NCBI GenBank assembly: GCA_001897375.1
Contig: MKSU01000027.1
Coordinates: forward strand, 1-42,759
DNA: 42,759 bases
Direction of reading: 5' to 3'
DNA from: Sphingomonas sp. 67-36
GTDB lineage: Bacteria; Pseudomonadota; Alphaproteobacteria; Sphingomonadales; Sphingomonadaceae
Of the stretch, positions 8,099 to 18,383 are shown one piece after another. The notes below the pieces were generated by a model. That model had not been told where the DNA came from and searched no databases. It saw only the letters and a list, made by a program, of their open reading frames with translations. Positions within the stretch are counted from its first letter, which is position 1. The number at the start of each line of letters is the position of its first letter. The position numbers were made by a program, and so were the translations under genes.

Positions 8099-8794
8099 TC
8101 AACCGATCCGATCGATCCAGCCCGGCAAATCCGCCAACCGCTCCAGCATCGTGAACCGCGCGCGATCCTCGGGCGGCGCGGCGGCCTCGTGCGTCCAGCC
8201 GCCGGGCTGCGGGATGAACGCCGCCCAGGCACCGGCGGCGAGCGCGGGCAGCACGTCGGAGCGCATCGAATCGCCCGCCATCAGGCATCGGTCGGGCCGC
8301 GCGCCGTGACGGGCGAACAGGCGGCGGAAGGTGTCCGGCGTCTTGTCGCTGACGATCTCGATCGCGGAGAAGCGGCTGCCCAGCCCGGAGGCGGCGAGCT
8401 TCATCTCCTGATGCAGCAGGTCGCCCTTCGTCACCAGCACCAGCCGCCCGCGCATCTCCAGTTCCGCCAGCGTGTCCTCGATCCCGTCGAACAGCTCGAC
8501 CGGATGGGCGAGCAGCGTGCGCCCCGCCGCCAGTATCCCGCGCACCGCCGACAGCGGCAGCGCATCGCCGCCCAGTTCCAGCGCCGCCTCGATCATCGAC
8601 AGCGTGAAGCTCTTGGCACCATATCCGTAGAGCGCGAGGTTGCGCAGCTCGACCGCCGTCATCGTCTCGCGCGCGATCCCGGCTTCCGCGAACGGCGCGA
8701 GCATCGCCACCAGCGCCTCCTCGGCGGCGGCGAAGAAGCGCATGTTGTGCCACAGGGTATCGTCGGCATCGAGGCAGATCAGGTCGACAGGCAT
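8099..8794 (-). CDS. HAD-family hydrolase (phosphatase-like)
   Basis: A 231-residue haloacid dehalogenase-superfamily protein. Motif I is DADDTLW (residues 7-13, nucleophile and acid Asp). Motif II is LVTKGD, and the C-terminal motif is CLMAGDSMRSDVLPALAAG. The cap inserts after motif I, as in YjjG/Gph-type nucleotidases and phosphoglycolate phosphatases; the substrate cannot be read from sequence. The start MPVDLICLDADD was chosen over an upstream in-frame start that would overlap folP. The ribosome site is poor, so translation may depend on folP, whose stop lies 25 bases upstream. It is third in the ccrM-folP-HAD unit. Confidence 0.85.
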   Translation of the reverse strand: MPVDLICLDADDTLWHNMRFFAAAEEALVAMLAPFAEAGIARETMTAVELRNLALYGYGAKSFTLSMIEAALELGGDALPLSAVRGILAAGRTLLAHPVELFDGIEDTLAELEMRGRLVLVTKGDLLHQEMKLAASGLGSRFSAIEIVSDKTPDTFRRLFARHGARPDRCLMAGDSMRSDVLPALAAGAWAAFIPQPGGWTHEAAAPPEDRARFTMLERLADLPGWIDRIG

Positions 8795-8819
8795 GATATG
8801 CGCGCTACACGATCCGCGT

Positions 8820-9866
8820 TCAGCCGACGAGCGCGCGATCCCTGAGGCCGCGCCATACGCGCAAGGCCTGCACCGTCTCCGCCACGTCATGGACGCGCAG
8901 CAGCTGGACGCCGGCGTCCGCGCCCTTCATCGCCAGCGCGATCGAGCCGCCGAGCCGCTCGCTCACCGGCGCCTCGTTCGACAGCGCCCCGATCATCCGC
9001 TTGCGGCTCGCCCCCAGCATGATCGGGCAGCCCAGCCCGTGGAACAGCGCGAGGTTGTTGATCAGCGCGAGATTGTCGGCCAGCGACTTGCCGAAGCCGA
9101 TGCCGGGATCAACGATGATCCGCGCCCGATCGAGGCCGCCCGCCACCACTGCATCTACACGCGCCTCCAGCCAGTCGAACACCTCGCCTACCACATCGGC
9201 ATAGCCCGATCCGCCATGCGGCCCCGCCTTCGGGTCGGGCGAGTGCATCAGGATCACCGGGCAGCCGGCCCGCGCGACGACACCGGGCGAGCGCTCGTCC
9301 CACAGCAGCGCCGACACGTCGTTGACGATCTGCGCGCCGGCCGCGAGTGCCGCTTCCATCACCGGCGCCTTGCGCGTGTCGATCGAGACGAGCGCACCGG
9401 CCGTCACCAGCCGCTCGACGACCGGCGCCACGCGCTTCGTCTCGTCGCCTTCCCAGATCAGCGGCGCGCCGGGGCGGGTCGATTCTCCGCCGAGGTCGAC
9501 CAGCGCGGCGCCGGCGGCGAGCATGTCCACGCCCGCCGCCGCCGCGCCCGCCGGGTCGTCGACATGCGCGCCGCCGTCGGAGAAGCTGTCCGGCGTCACG
9601 TTGAGGATGCCGGCGACGAGCGGCTGGTCGAAGCGCAGCACGCGCTCGCCGAGCGTCAGCGGCGGGCGCGGCGCGGTGATGCGCTGGTGGAGCAGCAAGG
9701 CGCGGTCGCCGCAGCCGGCGATCTCCGCCACCGGCACGACGCGCCGATCCGCGCCCTCGCGCAGCTCATAGGCCGCGAACCACAGCATCCCCCCCGCCAG
9801 CCGCGCGACGCTGCCGTCCGGCAGGCCGACCGGCGTATCGACGAAGTGGATCGGGCGGAGGTGCAA
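8820..9866 (-). CDS. folP: Dihydropteroate synthase
   Basis: A 348-residue enzyme of folate synthesis that joins p-aminobenzoate to dihydropterin pyrophosphate in the cytoplasm. The signatures are all present: AGILNVTPDSFSDGG, LVDLGGESTRPGA, SIDTRKAPVMEAALAAGA with IVNDVSAL, the IIVDPGIGFGKSLADN loop, and the LGASRKRMIG phosphate site. It is about 70 residues longer than the compact 270-280-residue enzymes because of an N-terminal extension before VAGILN. The gene begins 8 bases after the ccrM stop, so the two are probably co-transcribed. It is the target of sulfonamides. Confidence 0.96.
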   Translation of the reverse strand: MHLRPIHFVDTPVGLPDGSVARLAGGMLWFAAYELREGADRRVVPVAEIAGCGDRALLLHQRITAPRPPLTLGERVLRFDQPLVAGILNVTPDSFSDGGAHVDDPAGAAAAGVDMLAAGAALVDLGGESTRPGAPLIWEGDETKRVAPVVERLVTAGALVSIDTRKAPVMEAALAAGAQIVNDVSALLWDERSPGVVARAGCPVILMHSPDPKAGPHGGSGYADVVGEVFDWLEARVDAVVAGGLDRARIIVDPGIGFGKSLADNLALINNLALFHGLGCPIMLGASRKRMIGALSNEAPVSERLGGSIALAMKGADAGVQLLRVHDVAETVQALRVWRGLRDRALVG

Positions 9867-9874
9867 CGCGCCGG

Positions 9875-11047
<1,173 letters not shown>

Positions 11048-11058
11048 TCAAGCGATCA

Positions 11059-11066
11059 ATGGTTAA
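11059..11066 (-). promoter_or_regulatory. CtrA half-site (TTAACCAT) upstream of ccrM
   Basis: The reverse strand reads GCGTTAACCATTGATCG, which holds TTAACCAT, the CtrA half-site known from alphaproteobacteria, about 60 bases before the ccrM start. A second TTAA lies at 11087-11090 within CGTTAACG. The spacing between the two TTAA cores is 20 bases, not the 7 of the full CtrA box, so this is not a canonical full site. Confidence 0.5.
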
Positions 11067-11118
11067 CGCATATCGTTGCGAAATCGTTAACGAAGCGGAA
11101 CATTTCGTGGCCGCCGGC

Positions 11119-11157
11119 AGATGTTGAGTCCGGCGAGTCGCGCTTGACTCAACATCT
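11119..11157. repeat. Inverted repeat with GANTC in both arms and in the loop
   Basis: Perfect 12-base arms AGATGTTGAGTC (11119-11130) and GACTCAACATCT (11146-11157) enclose 15 bases that contain a third GAGTC (11135-11139). It could be a dimeric protein operator or a cruciform or hairpin whose stem carries two CcrM sites. No T-run follows on the rnhB-to-ccrM strand, so a simple terminator is less likely. Confidence 0.75.
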
Positions 11158-11276
11158 CGCGGTGTGACTCGAAAGACTCACCGCCCACCGCGATGACGAT
11201 TTTTTCTGCTTTTCCGCTCCCGCGACCGAAAAATGCGCCGGGCGATTCGGAAAAGGCGGGCCGAATCACGATTGAA

Positions 11277-11885
11277 TCACAGCGGCAGCTCGGCCTGCGC
11301 GACCGGCGCGAAGCTGCGGCGATGGAGCGGCGACGGCCCGTGCTCGCGCAGCGCGCGCTGGTGCGCCGGGCTGCCATAGCCCTTGTTCGAGGCCCAGCCG
11401 TAATGCGGCCAGGTCTCGTGATGGCGCAGCATGATCGTGTCGCGGGTATGCTTGGCGACGATCGAGGCGGCGGCGATCGACAGCGACAGGGCGTCGCCGC
11501 CGACCAGCGCGGTGGCGGCATAGCCCCAGCGCGGCAGGCGGTTGCCGTCGACCAGCACATGGCCCGGCTCGCGCCCGAGCAGCGCCACCACCTGATCCAC
11601 CGCGATCGTCATCGCCTTCATCGTCGCCCAATAGATGTTGAGCGTATCGATCTCGTCGGCCTCGACCACGCCGACGCCGACGATCGCGCAGCCGGTGATG
11701 CGGGCGCAGAGCCGCTCGCGCTCGGCGGCGGGGAGCTTCTTCGAATCGTCGATGCCGCGCGGCACGCCCTTCGCCGGCAGCACGACGGCGGCGGCGACCA
11801 CCGGCCCGGCGAGCGGCCCGCGCCCCGCCTCGTCCACCCCGGCGACGGGCGGCAGGCAAAGTCGTTCGTGCTTCAATCCGGGCAT
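11277..11885 (-). CDS. rnhB: Ribonuclease HII
   Basis: A 202-residue enzyme that cuts RNA in RNA-DNA hybrids and at single ribonucleotides in DNA. The active-site motif VAGVDEAGRGPLAGPVVAAA (Asp-Glu pair) is near the N-terminus. DSKKL, the HVLVDGNRLPRW motif (third Asp) and SIAAASIVAKHTRD follow. The start MPGLKHERL was chosen; it overlaps the end of the upstream thiD fusion gene by 13 bases, and an ATG 12 bases further up is possible. The rnhB-ccrM order is common in alphaproteobacteria. The frame stays open far upstream through thiD, but that part is not coding in this frame. Confidence 0.95.
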   Translation of the reverse strand: MPGLKHERLCLPPVAGVDEAGRGPLAGPVVAAAVVLPAKGVPRGIDDSKKLPAAERERLCARITGCAIVGVGVVEADEIDTLNIYWATMKAMTIAVDQVVALLGREPGHVLVDGNRLPRWGYAATALVGGDALSLSIAAASIVAKHTRDTIMLRHHETWPHYGWASNKGYGSPAHQRALREHGPSPLHRRSFAPVAQAELPL

Positions 11886-13012
11886 GGCAGACGCCATGGC
11901 GGGAAACGCCGGTTCTCGCCAGCGTGATAGAGACAGAGCGCATTGCCGGCGGGATCGGCCAGCCGCGCCTCGCGCCAGCCCCATGGCTGATCGATCGGAT
12001 CGGCCACCGCGATGCCGCGCGCGCGGGCAGCGGCAACGGCGGCATCGAGGTCCGCCACCTCGATGAACAGCAGCGGGCGTCCGCCGATCTCCGCCGTCGC
12101 CTCGATCGACAGGGTGACGCCGCCGGCGCTCTCGAACCGGGCATAGCGGCCGTCGCTGTCGACGATCGGCGTCAGCCCGAGCGCGCGATAGAAAGCGAAG
12201 CTCGCCGCGTGATCGGTCGCCGGCAGCGTGATCTGGTTGGGAGTCGCGCCGCCGGGATCGACATCGAGCCGCACGCGATGATGCCCCATCGGCCCATGCC
12301 CCGCGCCGAAGCCGGGCGCTTCGTGCAGCGCGATCCGCACGAACAGCCGCGCGCGCGCGATCGCCTCCGCCAGCGGCAGCCCGCGCCCCAGCCCGGCGGC
12401 GATCGCGCTCGCCAGCGTGCAGCCGGTGCCATGGGTGTGCGGCGTGTCGATCCGCGTGCTTTCCCATGTGCGCCGCGCGCCGGACGGCTCGATCAGCGTG
12501 TCGGCGACAATGTCGCCCTCGGCATGGCCGCCCTTGAGCAGCACCGCCGCGCCGCGCGCGAGAATCGCCTCCGCGCCGCCCAGCGCCGTCGCTTCGGGCA
12601 GGTTCGGCGTGACCAGCGTCGCGACCCGCATCAGCCGCTCGAACGCCGCGATCGTCGCCGCGTCCGCCAGCACCGAGCCGGAGGTCGCCACCATCACCGG
12701 ATCGAACACCACCGGCACGCCGCGCAGTTCCTCCAGCACATCCGCCACCGCTTCCGCCGTCGCAGGTGCGCCGATCATGCCGATCTTCACCGCATCGACG
12801 CCGATATCGCCGATCACCGCGCGCATCTGCGCCACCACCATTTCGGGCGGCACGGCATGGATCGCCCGCACGCCCAGCGTGTTCTGCGCGGTGATCGCGG
12901 CGATGGCGGTCGTCGGATGGCCGCCGAGCATCGTCACCGTGCGGATATCGGCCTGGATTCCCGCTCCCCCGCCCGAATCGGAGCCGGCGACGATCAGGAC
13001 GCGCGGGACCAT
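11873..13012 (-). CDS. thiD: Hydroxymethylpyrimidine/phosphomethylpyrimidine kinase fused to a VOC (glyoxalase-like) domain
   Basis: A 379-residue fusion. Residues 1-248 are a full ThiD: VLIVAGSDSGGGAGIQADIR at the start, FDPVMVATSG, and the HGTGCTLASAIAAG phosphate loop at 194-207. It ends in GHGPMGHHRVRLD, which is where free-standing ThiD usually stops. After a linker of about ten residues, 259-379 form one VOC domain (ITLPATDHAASFAFYRALGL, then LADPAGNALCLYHAGENRRF). ThiD makes HMP pyrophosphate for thiamine; the VOC role is unknown. The usual first metal ligand of the VOC fold appears to be Gln, so a binding rather than catalytic role is possible. The DUF1272 gene ends 5 bases upstream. 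Confidence 0.88.
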   Translation of the reverse strand: MVPRVLIVAGSDSGGGAGIQADIRTVTMLGGHPTTAIAAITAQNTLGVRAIHAVPPEMVVAQMRAVIGDIGVDAVKIGMIGAPATAEAVADVLEELRGVPVVFDPVMVATSGSVLADAATIAAFERLMRVATLVTPNLPEATALGGAEAILARGAAVLLKGGHAEGDIVADTLIEPSGARRTWESTRIDTPHTHGTGCTLASAIAAGLGRGLPLAEAIARARLFVRIALHEAPGFGAGHGPMGHHRVRLDVDPGGATPNQITLPATDHAASFAFYRALGLTPIVDSDGRYARFESAGGVTLSIEATAEIGGRPLLFIEVADLDAAVAAARARGIAVADPIDQPWGWREARLADPAGNALCLYHAGENRRFPPWRLPCPD

Positions 13013-13017
13013 CCGGC

Positions 13018-13242
13018 TCACCCCTTGAAGCGGCGCTGGGTGGCGGCGGGGAATTTCTTCAGCGCCGCGCCGACGCGCGCCGGCCGGTCGAGCAATTCGC
13101 CGCCGCAGTTCGGGCAACGCTCGTCGAGTTGCTCCGCGCAATCGGCGCAGAAGGTGCATTCGAACGAGCAGATGAAGGCGCCGCCCTCATCCGCCGGCAA
13201 ATCGACGCCGCAGCGTTCGCAATCGGGGCGCATCTCAAGCAT
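13018..13242 (-). CDS. DUF1272 small Cys-rich (zinc-ribbon-like) protein
   Basis: A 74-residue protein. MLEMRPDCERCGVDLPADEG, then FICSFECTFCADCAEQ and CPNCGGELLDRP, match the DUF1272 family, with four Cys pairs likely to bind zinc. Function unknown. The start at MLEMRP fits the family; a longer in-frame start at 13278 would add 12 hydrophobic residues and run up to the divergent gene. It lies 5 bases before thiD, so it is probably first in the DUF1272-thiD-rnhB unit. Confidence 0.88.
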   Translation of the reverse strand: MLEMRPDCERCGVDLPADEGGAFICSFECTFCADCAEQLDERCPNCGGELLDRPARVGAALKKFPAATQRRFKG

Positions 13243-13280
13243 GAAGCTGGCATAGAGCGGCAGGGAAAGGGGAGACAAGT

Positions 13281-14552
13281 ATGCGCATGATCGCTTTGGC
13301 GCTCGCGCTGGCGGCGGCTTCGGGCGCGCAGGCCGGGACGCGCTATGTCCACGCCGGGCGGCTGATCGACACCGAGCATGGCAAGGTGCTGGCCGACCAG
13401 CGGATCGACATCACCGACGATCGCGTAACGGCGGTCGGCCCGTGGTCGCCCCCACCAACCGGCGCGAGCGTGACCGACTGGTCCGCGCTCACCGTGCTGC
13501 CCGGCCTGATCGATTGCCATACCCACGTCTCGGACGGCTATGCCGACAGCAGCGACCCGGCCGAGGCGCTGCACCATTCCGCCGCCGCGACGATCCTGAA
13601 GGGCGCGCGCCGTGCCCGCGAGACGCTGGATGCGGGCTTCACCACGATCCGCGACGTCGGCGTGTTCCGCGGCCTTTCGGACGTGGCGCTGCGCGACGCG
13701 ATCGCGGCCGGGGACGTGACCGGCCCGCGCATGATCGTTGCCGGGGCCTATATCACCATCCCCAACGGCGGCGGCGCGGTGACGGGCGCCGCGCCCGACG
13801 TGCCGGTGCCGGCGGACATGCGGCTGGGCTATGTCCGCAACGCCGACGATGCGCGCAACGCGGTGGACATGCTGTTCAGTCGCGGCGCGGACTTCATCAA
13901 GATGATCGCCACCGGCGCGGTGCTGGCGGTCGGCTCGACCCCCGGCGCGCTGGAGCTGACGCCCGAGGAGATGAAGGCCGCCTGCGACGCGGCAAAGCGC
14001 CATGGCAGCTATTGCATCGCCCATGCCCATGGTGCGGAGGGCATCAAGGCCGCGATCCGCGCCGGCGCGCGCTCGATCGAGCATGCCAGCCTGATCGACG
14101 ACGAGGGCCTGCGCATGGCGAAGGACGCGGGCGTGTGGCTAGACATGGACATCTACGACGGCGACTGGATCGACGCGGAGGGCACGAAGAACGGCTGGCC
14201 GGCCGAATATCTCCAGAAGAACCGCGACACCACCGAGGCGCAGCGGCAGGGCTTCGCCAAGGCGGTGAAGCTGGGCGTGAAGCTATCCTTCGGCACCGAC
14301 GCGGGCGTCTATCCCCATGGCCTCAACGCGCGGCAGTTCGCCTATATGGTGCGCTACGGCATGACCCCGATGCAGGCGATCCAGTCCGCCACGACCGTGT
14401 CCGCCGCGCTGCTGGGCAAGAGCGCGGACGTGGGCTCGCTGTCTCCGGGCCATTATGCGGACATGGTGGCGGTGGCCGGCGATCCGCTCGCCGACGTGCG
14501 CGTGCTGGAGAAGGTCGCGCATGTGATGAAGGGGGGCGAATTGGTGCGGTGA
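13281..14552 (+). CDS. Exported metal-dependent amidohydrolase (imidazolonepropionase/Xaa-Arg dipeptidase-like)
   Basis: A 423-residue enzyme with a signal peptide (MRMIALALALAAASGAQA, residues 1-18). It has the amidohydrolase metal site: GLIDCHTHV (HxH), FIKMIATGAV (the Lys that is carboxylated), CIAHAHG and SIEHAS (two His), and SFGTDAG (Asp). Relatives cleave dipeptides or cyclic amides in the periplasm; the exact substrate is unknown. AAGGGGAG lies about 6 bases before the ATG. It diverges from the DUF1272-thiD-rnhB unit. Confidence 0.9.
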   Translation: MRMIALALALAAASGAQAGTRYVHAGRLIDTEHGKVLADQRIDITDDRVTAVGPWSPPPTGASVTDWSALTVLPGLIDCHTHVSDGYADSSDPAEALHHSAAATILKGARRARETLDAGFTTIRDVGVFRGLSDVALRDAIAAGDVTGPRMIVAGAYITIPNGGGAVTGAAPDVPVPADMRLGYVRNADDARNAVDMLFSRGADFIKMIATGAVLAVGSTPGALELTPEEMKAACDAAKRHGSYCIAHAHGAEGIKAAIRAGARSIEHASLIDDEGLRMAKDAGVWLDMDIYDGDWIDAEGTKNGWPAEYLQKNRDTTEAQRQGFAKAVKLGVKLSFGTDAGVYPHGLNARQFAYMVRYGMTPMQAIQSATTVSAALLGKSADVGSLSPGHYADMVAVAGDPLADVRVLEKVAHVMKGGELVR

Positions 14553-14708
14553 GGGGGATCGAGGCTGGTGGATTTGCGACGCTCGCCTCCGATGCGCCTT
14601 GTCGCAGGTAGTGGCCATTGTAGCATGACGAAAACCCCCGATCCAGCACCGTAACATCAGAAGAAAAGCCGTTCGCGGGCAGATTGCAGGTCAGACTGCG
14701 AAAATGAT

Positions 14709-15461
14709 TCAGACGATAATGTCTGGGAACTCCAGTTTAACGGTGATGGCGGGGCCACCACAGCATTTGGATGGCCAAACACGGGTAATCGTAACGTAAT
14801 AATCGCCAAGCATATATGAAAAACAGTCCTGCCGCGTCTTACCTATTCCCTCGGAGCAACGCCTCACGCTGGACGGGTGATCTGCTGCAGCTAGGAATTG
14901 AGATGCACAGATTGCTTCGATCCTAGCATCCTGCAATGATTGGCAGTCGAACGTGATCACTTCGTTCGCCCGGGCTGCCGCAGCGACTTCCTTAAGGGTC
15001 GACAGACCGAGGCTAGCGGTATATTCATCGCCGCTGGCCCAGTAACCCTTGTTCCTGTCGATCGATCGACAAGCTTTTTGCGCTGCTCTTTCAGACAGTT
15101 CATCGGAATGGCCGATTAAATGATATTCGCTGGAAACATCTGAGATGCCGACAGGTTTGAATGGGCTCTTGGGATTGCCCGCGTCGGCGCGACCATATTG
15201 TAGTGAGATGATGTCGCGCTTGCACAGGATGATGCCCACAACATGGATGGCGCGGGGTGCGGTGGCTATGCCATAGGCGGTGGCTGGGCCGACAAGCAGC
15301 GTATCGAGATCGTCGAGCACAGCCTGTCGCCGGGTGGAGGCTGACATGCGTTCGCGCTCGGGATGCGCAGGATCCGAGTGTATGCTTTGCCCCGTGGCGA
15401 AGGCGGCGGACGCGCTGAGAACCAATCCGAGAAGCATAAAGCCCCGTGCGAATTTCTGCAT
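14709..15461 (-). CDS. Exported Cys-rich protein of unknown function, low GC
   Basis: A 250-residue protein that I do not recognise. A signal peptide is clear (MQKFARGFMLLGLVLSASAAFA, residues 1-22). The mature chain has about nine Cys (for example LCKRD, KACRS, FDCQS, RRCSEG, QDCFSY, SKCCGG), which suggests disulfides and a periplasmic or outer-surface place. GGGGAGGGG lies 7 bases before this ATG, which fixes the start. Base use is unlike the neighbours: 14761-14820 has only 25 G+C in 60, while the surroundings run well above 60 percent. This suggests recent transfer. No mobile element is next to it. Confidence 0.75.
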   Translation of the reverse strand: MQKFARGFMLLGLVLSASAAFATGQSIHSDPAHPERERMSASTRRQAVLDDLDTLLVGPATAYGIATAPRAIHVVGIILCKRDIISLQYGRADAGNPKSPFKPVGISDVSSEYHLIGHSDELSERAAQKACRSIDRNKGYWASGDEYTASLGLSTLKEVAAAARANEVITFDCQSLQDARIEAICASQFLAAADHPSSVRRCSEGIGKTRQDCFSYMLGDYYVTITRVWPSKCCGGPAITVKLEFPDIIV

Positions 15462-15683
15462 GTCGCGCCCCTCCCCGCGGTCACTTTGAACCACCCAGAT
15501 GAGTTCGCAGGCGATCATCGTCGAATGTTCGCTAACGCCCCATCTACAAAACTCGGTAGGGCATGGACGGATATTCTTAAAGATCAGATCAATATAACGA
15601 CATCCGGTATTTTACGTCTGTGCAGCTTTCAGAGCGTGAGCAGGGTTCGACAAATGACCGGCTCGGGGGCGAAGCTTGCCCCC

Positions 15684-17036
15684 CTAAACCGCCGCCTTCA
15701 CCGCCTCACACACCCGGTCCACCACCGCTTCGACGTGCGCACGGTCGTCGCCTTCCGCCATCACGCGGATCACCGGCTCGGTGCCCGACGCGCGGATCAC
15801 CAGACGTCCCCGCCCTTCCAGCGCGGCCTCCGCCGCCGCGATCGCGTCCTTCACCGATGCCGCTTCCAGCGGCTTCGCGCCGCGATCGAAGCGGACGTTC
15901 TTGAGCAGTTGCGGCAGCGGATCGAAGCGGTGGAGCACCTCGCTCGCCGGCGCGCCGGCGCGCTGCACCTCGGCGAGGATCTGGAGCGCGGCGACCAGCC
16001 CGTCGCCGGTGGTGCCGTAATCCGACAGGATGATATGCCCCGATTGCTCGCCGCCGACATTATAGCCGCGCGCGCGCATCGCCTCGAGCACATAGCGGTC
16101 GCCGACGCCGGTTCGCACCAGCCCCAGCCCCTGCGCCGCGAGGTGCCGCTCCAGCCCGAGGTTCGACATCACCGTCGCCACCAGCCCGCCGCCCGCGAGC
16201 CGCCCGGCGCGCGCGAAGCCGGTGGCGATCGTCGCCATGAGCTGGTCGCCGTCGACCACCGCGCCCTTCTCGTCGACCACGATCAACCGGTCGGCATCAC
16301 CGTCGAGCGCGATGCCGATCGCCGCCCCGCTCGCCACCACCGTTTCGGACAAGGTCTGCGGCGCGGTCGAGCCGACGCGGTCGTTGATGTTGCGGCCGTT
16401 GGGGGAGACGCCGATCGCGACGATTTCCGCCCCCAGTTCCCACAGGGCGGCGGGCGCGACCTGATAGGCGGCGCCGTTGGCGCAATCGACCACCACCTTC
16501 ATCCCGTCGAGGCGAAGGTCGTCGGGGAAGGTGGACTTGGCGAAGTGGATGTAGCGGCCCTGCGCGTCGTCGATCCGCCGCGCGCGGCCGATCTGCGCGG
16601 CGGGGGCGAGCGGCACCGCGCCCTGATCCACGCCGTCGATCAGCGCCTCGATCTCGGCTTCCGCCTCGTCGGACAGTTTGTAGCCGTCCGGGCCGAACAG
16701 CTTGATCCCGTTGTCGGCGAAGGGATTGTGACTGGCGGAGATCATCACGCCCAGATCGGCGCGCATCGATTGCGTCAGCATCGCCACCGCCGGCGTGGGC
16801 ATCGGCCCGGTCATCACCACGTCCATGCCGACGCTGGTGAAGCCCGCCACCAGCGCCGATTCGAGCATATAGCCGGAAAGCCGCGTGTCCTTGCCGATCA
16901 GCACGCGATGGCGATGGTCGCCGCGCTGGAAATAGGTGCCGGCCGCCATGCCGACCTTCATCGCCATCGCCGCCGTCATCGGCGCGAGGTTGGTCAGGCC
17001 GCGAATCCCGTCGGTGCCGAAATATTTTCTTGCCAT
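15684..17036 (-). CDS. glmM: Phosphoglucosamine mutase
   Basis: A 450-residue enzyme converting glucosamine-6-phosphate to glucosamine-1-phosphate for UDP-GlcNAc, peptidoglycan and LPS. It starts [16 protein letters not shown]. The catalytic serine loop is [20 protein letters not shown] (about residue 100), the Mg site is [13 protein letters not shown], and the C-terminal phosphate loop is [18 protein letters not shown]. Full length for the family. It stands alone on the reverse strand, with 82 bases to the divergent transporter gene. Confidence 0.97.
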   Translation of the reverse strand: MARKYFGTDGIRGLTNLAPMTAAMAMKVGMAAGTYFQRGDHRHRVLIGKDTRLSGYMLESALVAGFTSVGMDVVMTGPMPTPAVAMLTQSMRADLGVMISASHNPFADNGIKLFGPDGYKLSDEAEAEIEALIDGVDQGAVPLAPAAQIGRARRIDDAQGRYIHFAKSTFPDDLRLDGMKVVVDCANGAAYQVAPAALWELGAEIVAIGVSPNGRNINDRVGSTAPQTLSETVVASGAAIGIALDGDADRLIVVDEKGAVVDGDQLMATIATGFARAGRLAGGGLVATVMSNLGLERHLAAQGLGLVRTGVGDRYVLEAMRARGYNVGGEQSGHIILSDYGTTGDGLVAALQILAEVQRAGAPASEVLHRFDPLPQLLKNVRFDRGAKPLEAASVKDAIAAAEAALEGRGRLVIRASGTEPVIRVMAEGDDRAHVEAVVDRVCEAVKAAV

Positions 17037-17118
17037 CGCCTGCGTCCGGTTCCCCTATCGGCTCCCTGCCGGGGGCTGATAGCGTCGCGCAGCGAAAAGG
17101 GCGAGCCAAAGGAACAGA

Positions 17119-18383
17119 ATGTCCCCATCCACCCGCATCCTGCTGGCGCTGATCGCCGGCATCGTCGCCGGCATCCTGATCGCCGGCTTCGCGCCGCAGG
17201 CGGTCGATCCGGTCACGTCGGTCGCCGGGCCGATCGGGCAGGCTTGGCTCAACGGCCTGCAGATGACGATCGTGCCGCTGGTATTCTCGCTGCTCGTCAC
17301 CGGCGTCGCGGCGACGGCGGAGGCGGCGCAGGCGGGGAAGCTCGCCGGGCGGGCGGTCGGGCTTTACCTGATCGTCATGGCGGCGTCGGCGATCGCGGCG
17401 GCGTTCCTGACACCGCTGTTCCTCGACCTGGTGCCGCTACCGGCCGATTCCGCCGCCGCGTTGCGTCACGCGCTGGCGGGTGCGGAGACGGTGCCGCCGG
17501 TGCCTCCGGTGGGCGATTTCCTGGCCGGCATCATCCCGGCCAATGCGCTGAAGGCGTCGGCGGACAGCAACTTCCTGTCGATGATCGTCTTCGCGCTGGT
17601 CTTCGCCTTCGCGCTGATGCGGATCGACGCAGGGCTGCGCGACCTCATCACCCGCCTGTTCGCGGGGCTGCGCGACGCGATGCTGGTGGTGATCGGCTGG
17701 GTGCTGTGGATCGGGCCGGTCGGCGTGTTCGCGCTGGCGCTGGTGGTCGGCGCAAAGGCCGGAGGGGGAGCGTTCCACGCGCTGGTCCATTATATCCTCA
17801 CCGTCTCGGCGGTGGGGCTGGTGGTGTCGCTGTTCGCCTATCCGCTCGCGGTGATCGGCGGGCGGGTGGGTCTTGGCCAATATATCCGCGCCGGGCTGTC
17901 GACGCAGGCGGTGGCGATCTCGACGCAATCCTCGCTCGCCTCGCTGCCGGCGATGCTGGCCAGCTCGCGCGCGATGGGCGTGCCGGTGGCGACCGCCGGC
18001 GTCACGCTGCCGCTCGCCGTCGCGATCCTGCGCGCGACCGGGCCGGCGATGAACTTCGCGGTGGCGATCTATGTCGCGACCTGGTTCGGCGTGCCGCTTT
18101 CTCCGGCGACGCTGGCGGCGGGCGCGCTGGTGGCGATGCTCACCTCGCTCGGCTCGGTCAGCCTGCCCGGCACGGTGAGCTTCATCGGCGCGATCTCCCC
18201 GGTCTGCGCGACGCTCGGGGCGCCCGTCGCGCCGCTCGGGCTGCTCGTCGCGGTGGAGACGATGCCGGACATTGTGCGCACGCTCGGCAATGTCATGTGG
18301 GATCTCGCCACCACCGTCACGCTGGCGCGCGGCCAGCGCGTGGTGGAGGATGAGGCGGATACGATCGTGGAAGGGATCGAGGC

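Noticed and set aside
11886-12467. In-frame N-terminal extension of rnhB
   Set aside because: The extension lies within the thiD-VOC gene in another frame and is Arg-rich without homology; RNase HII begins at MPGLKHERL.
14553-14708. Possible inverted repeat between GGGGGATCG (about 14573) and CCCCCGATCC (about 14634)
   Set aside because: The blocks do not pair in the right order when reverse-complemented, so no stem forms.
15363-18353. A 996-codon forward open frame across glmM and the SDF transporter gene
   Set aside because: It runs antisense to glmM and out of frame through the transporter gene; both true genes have full family motifs.
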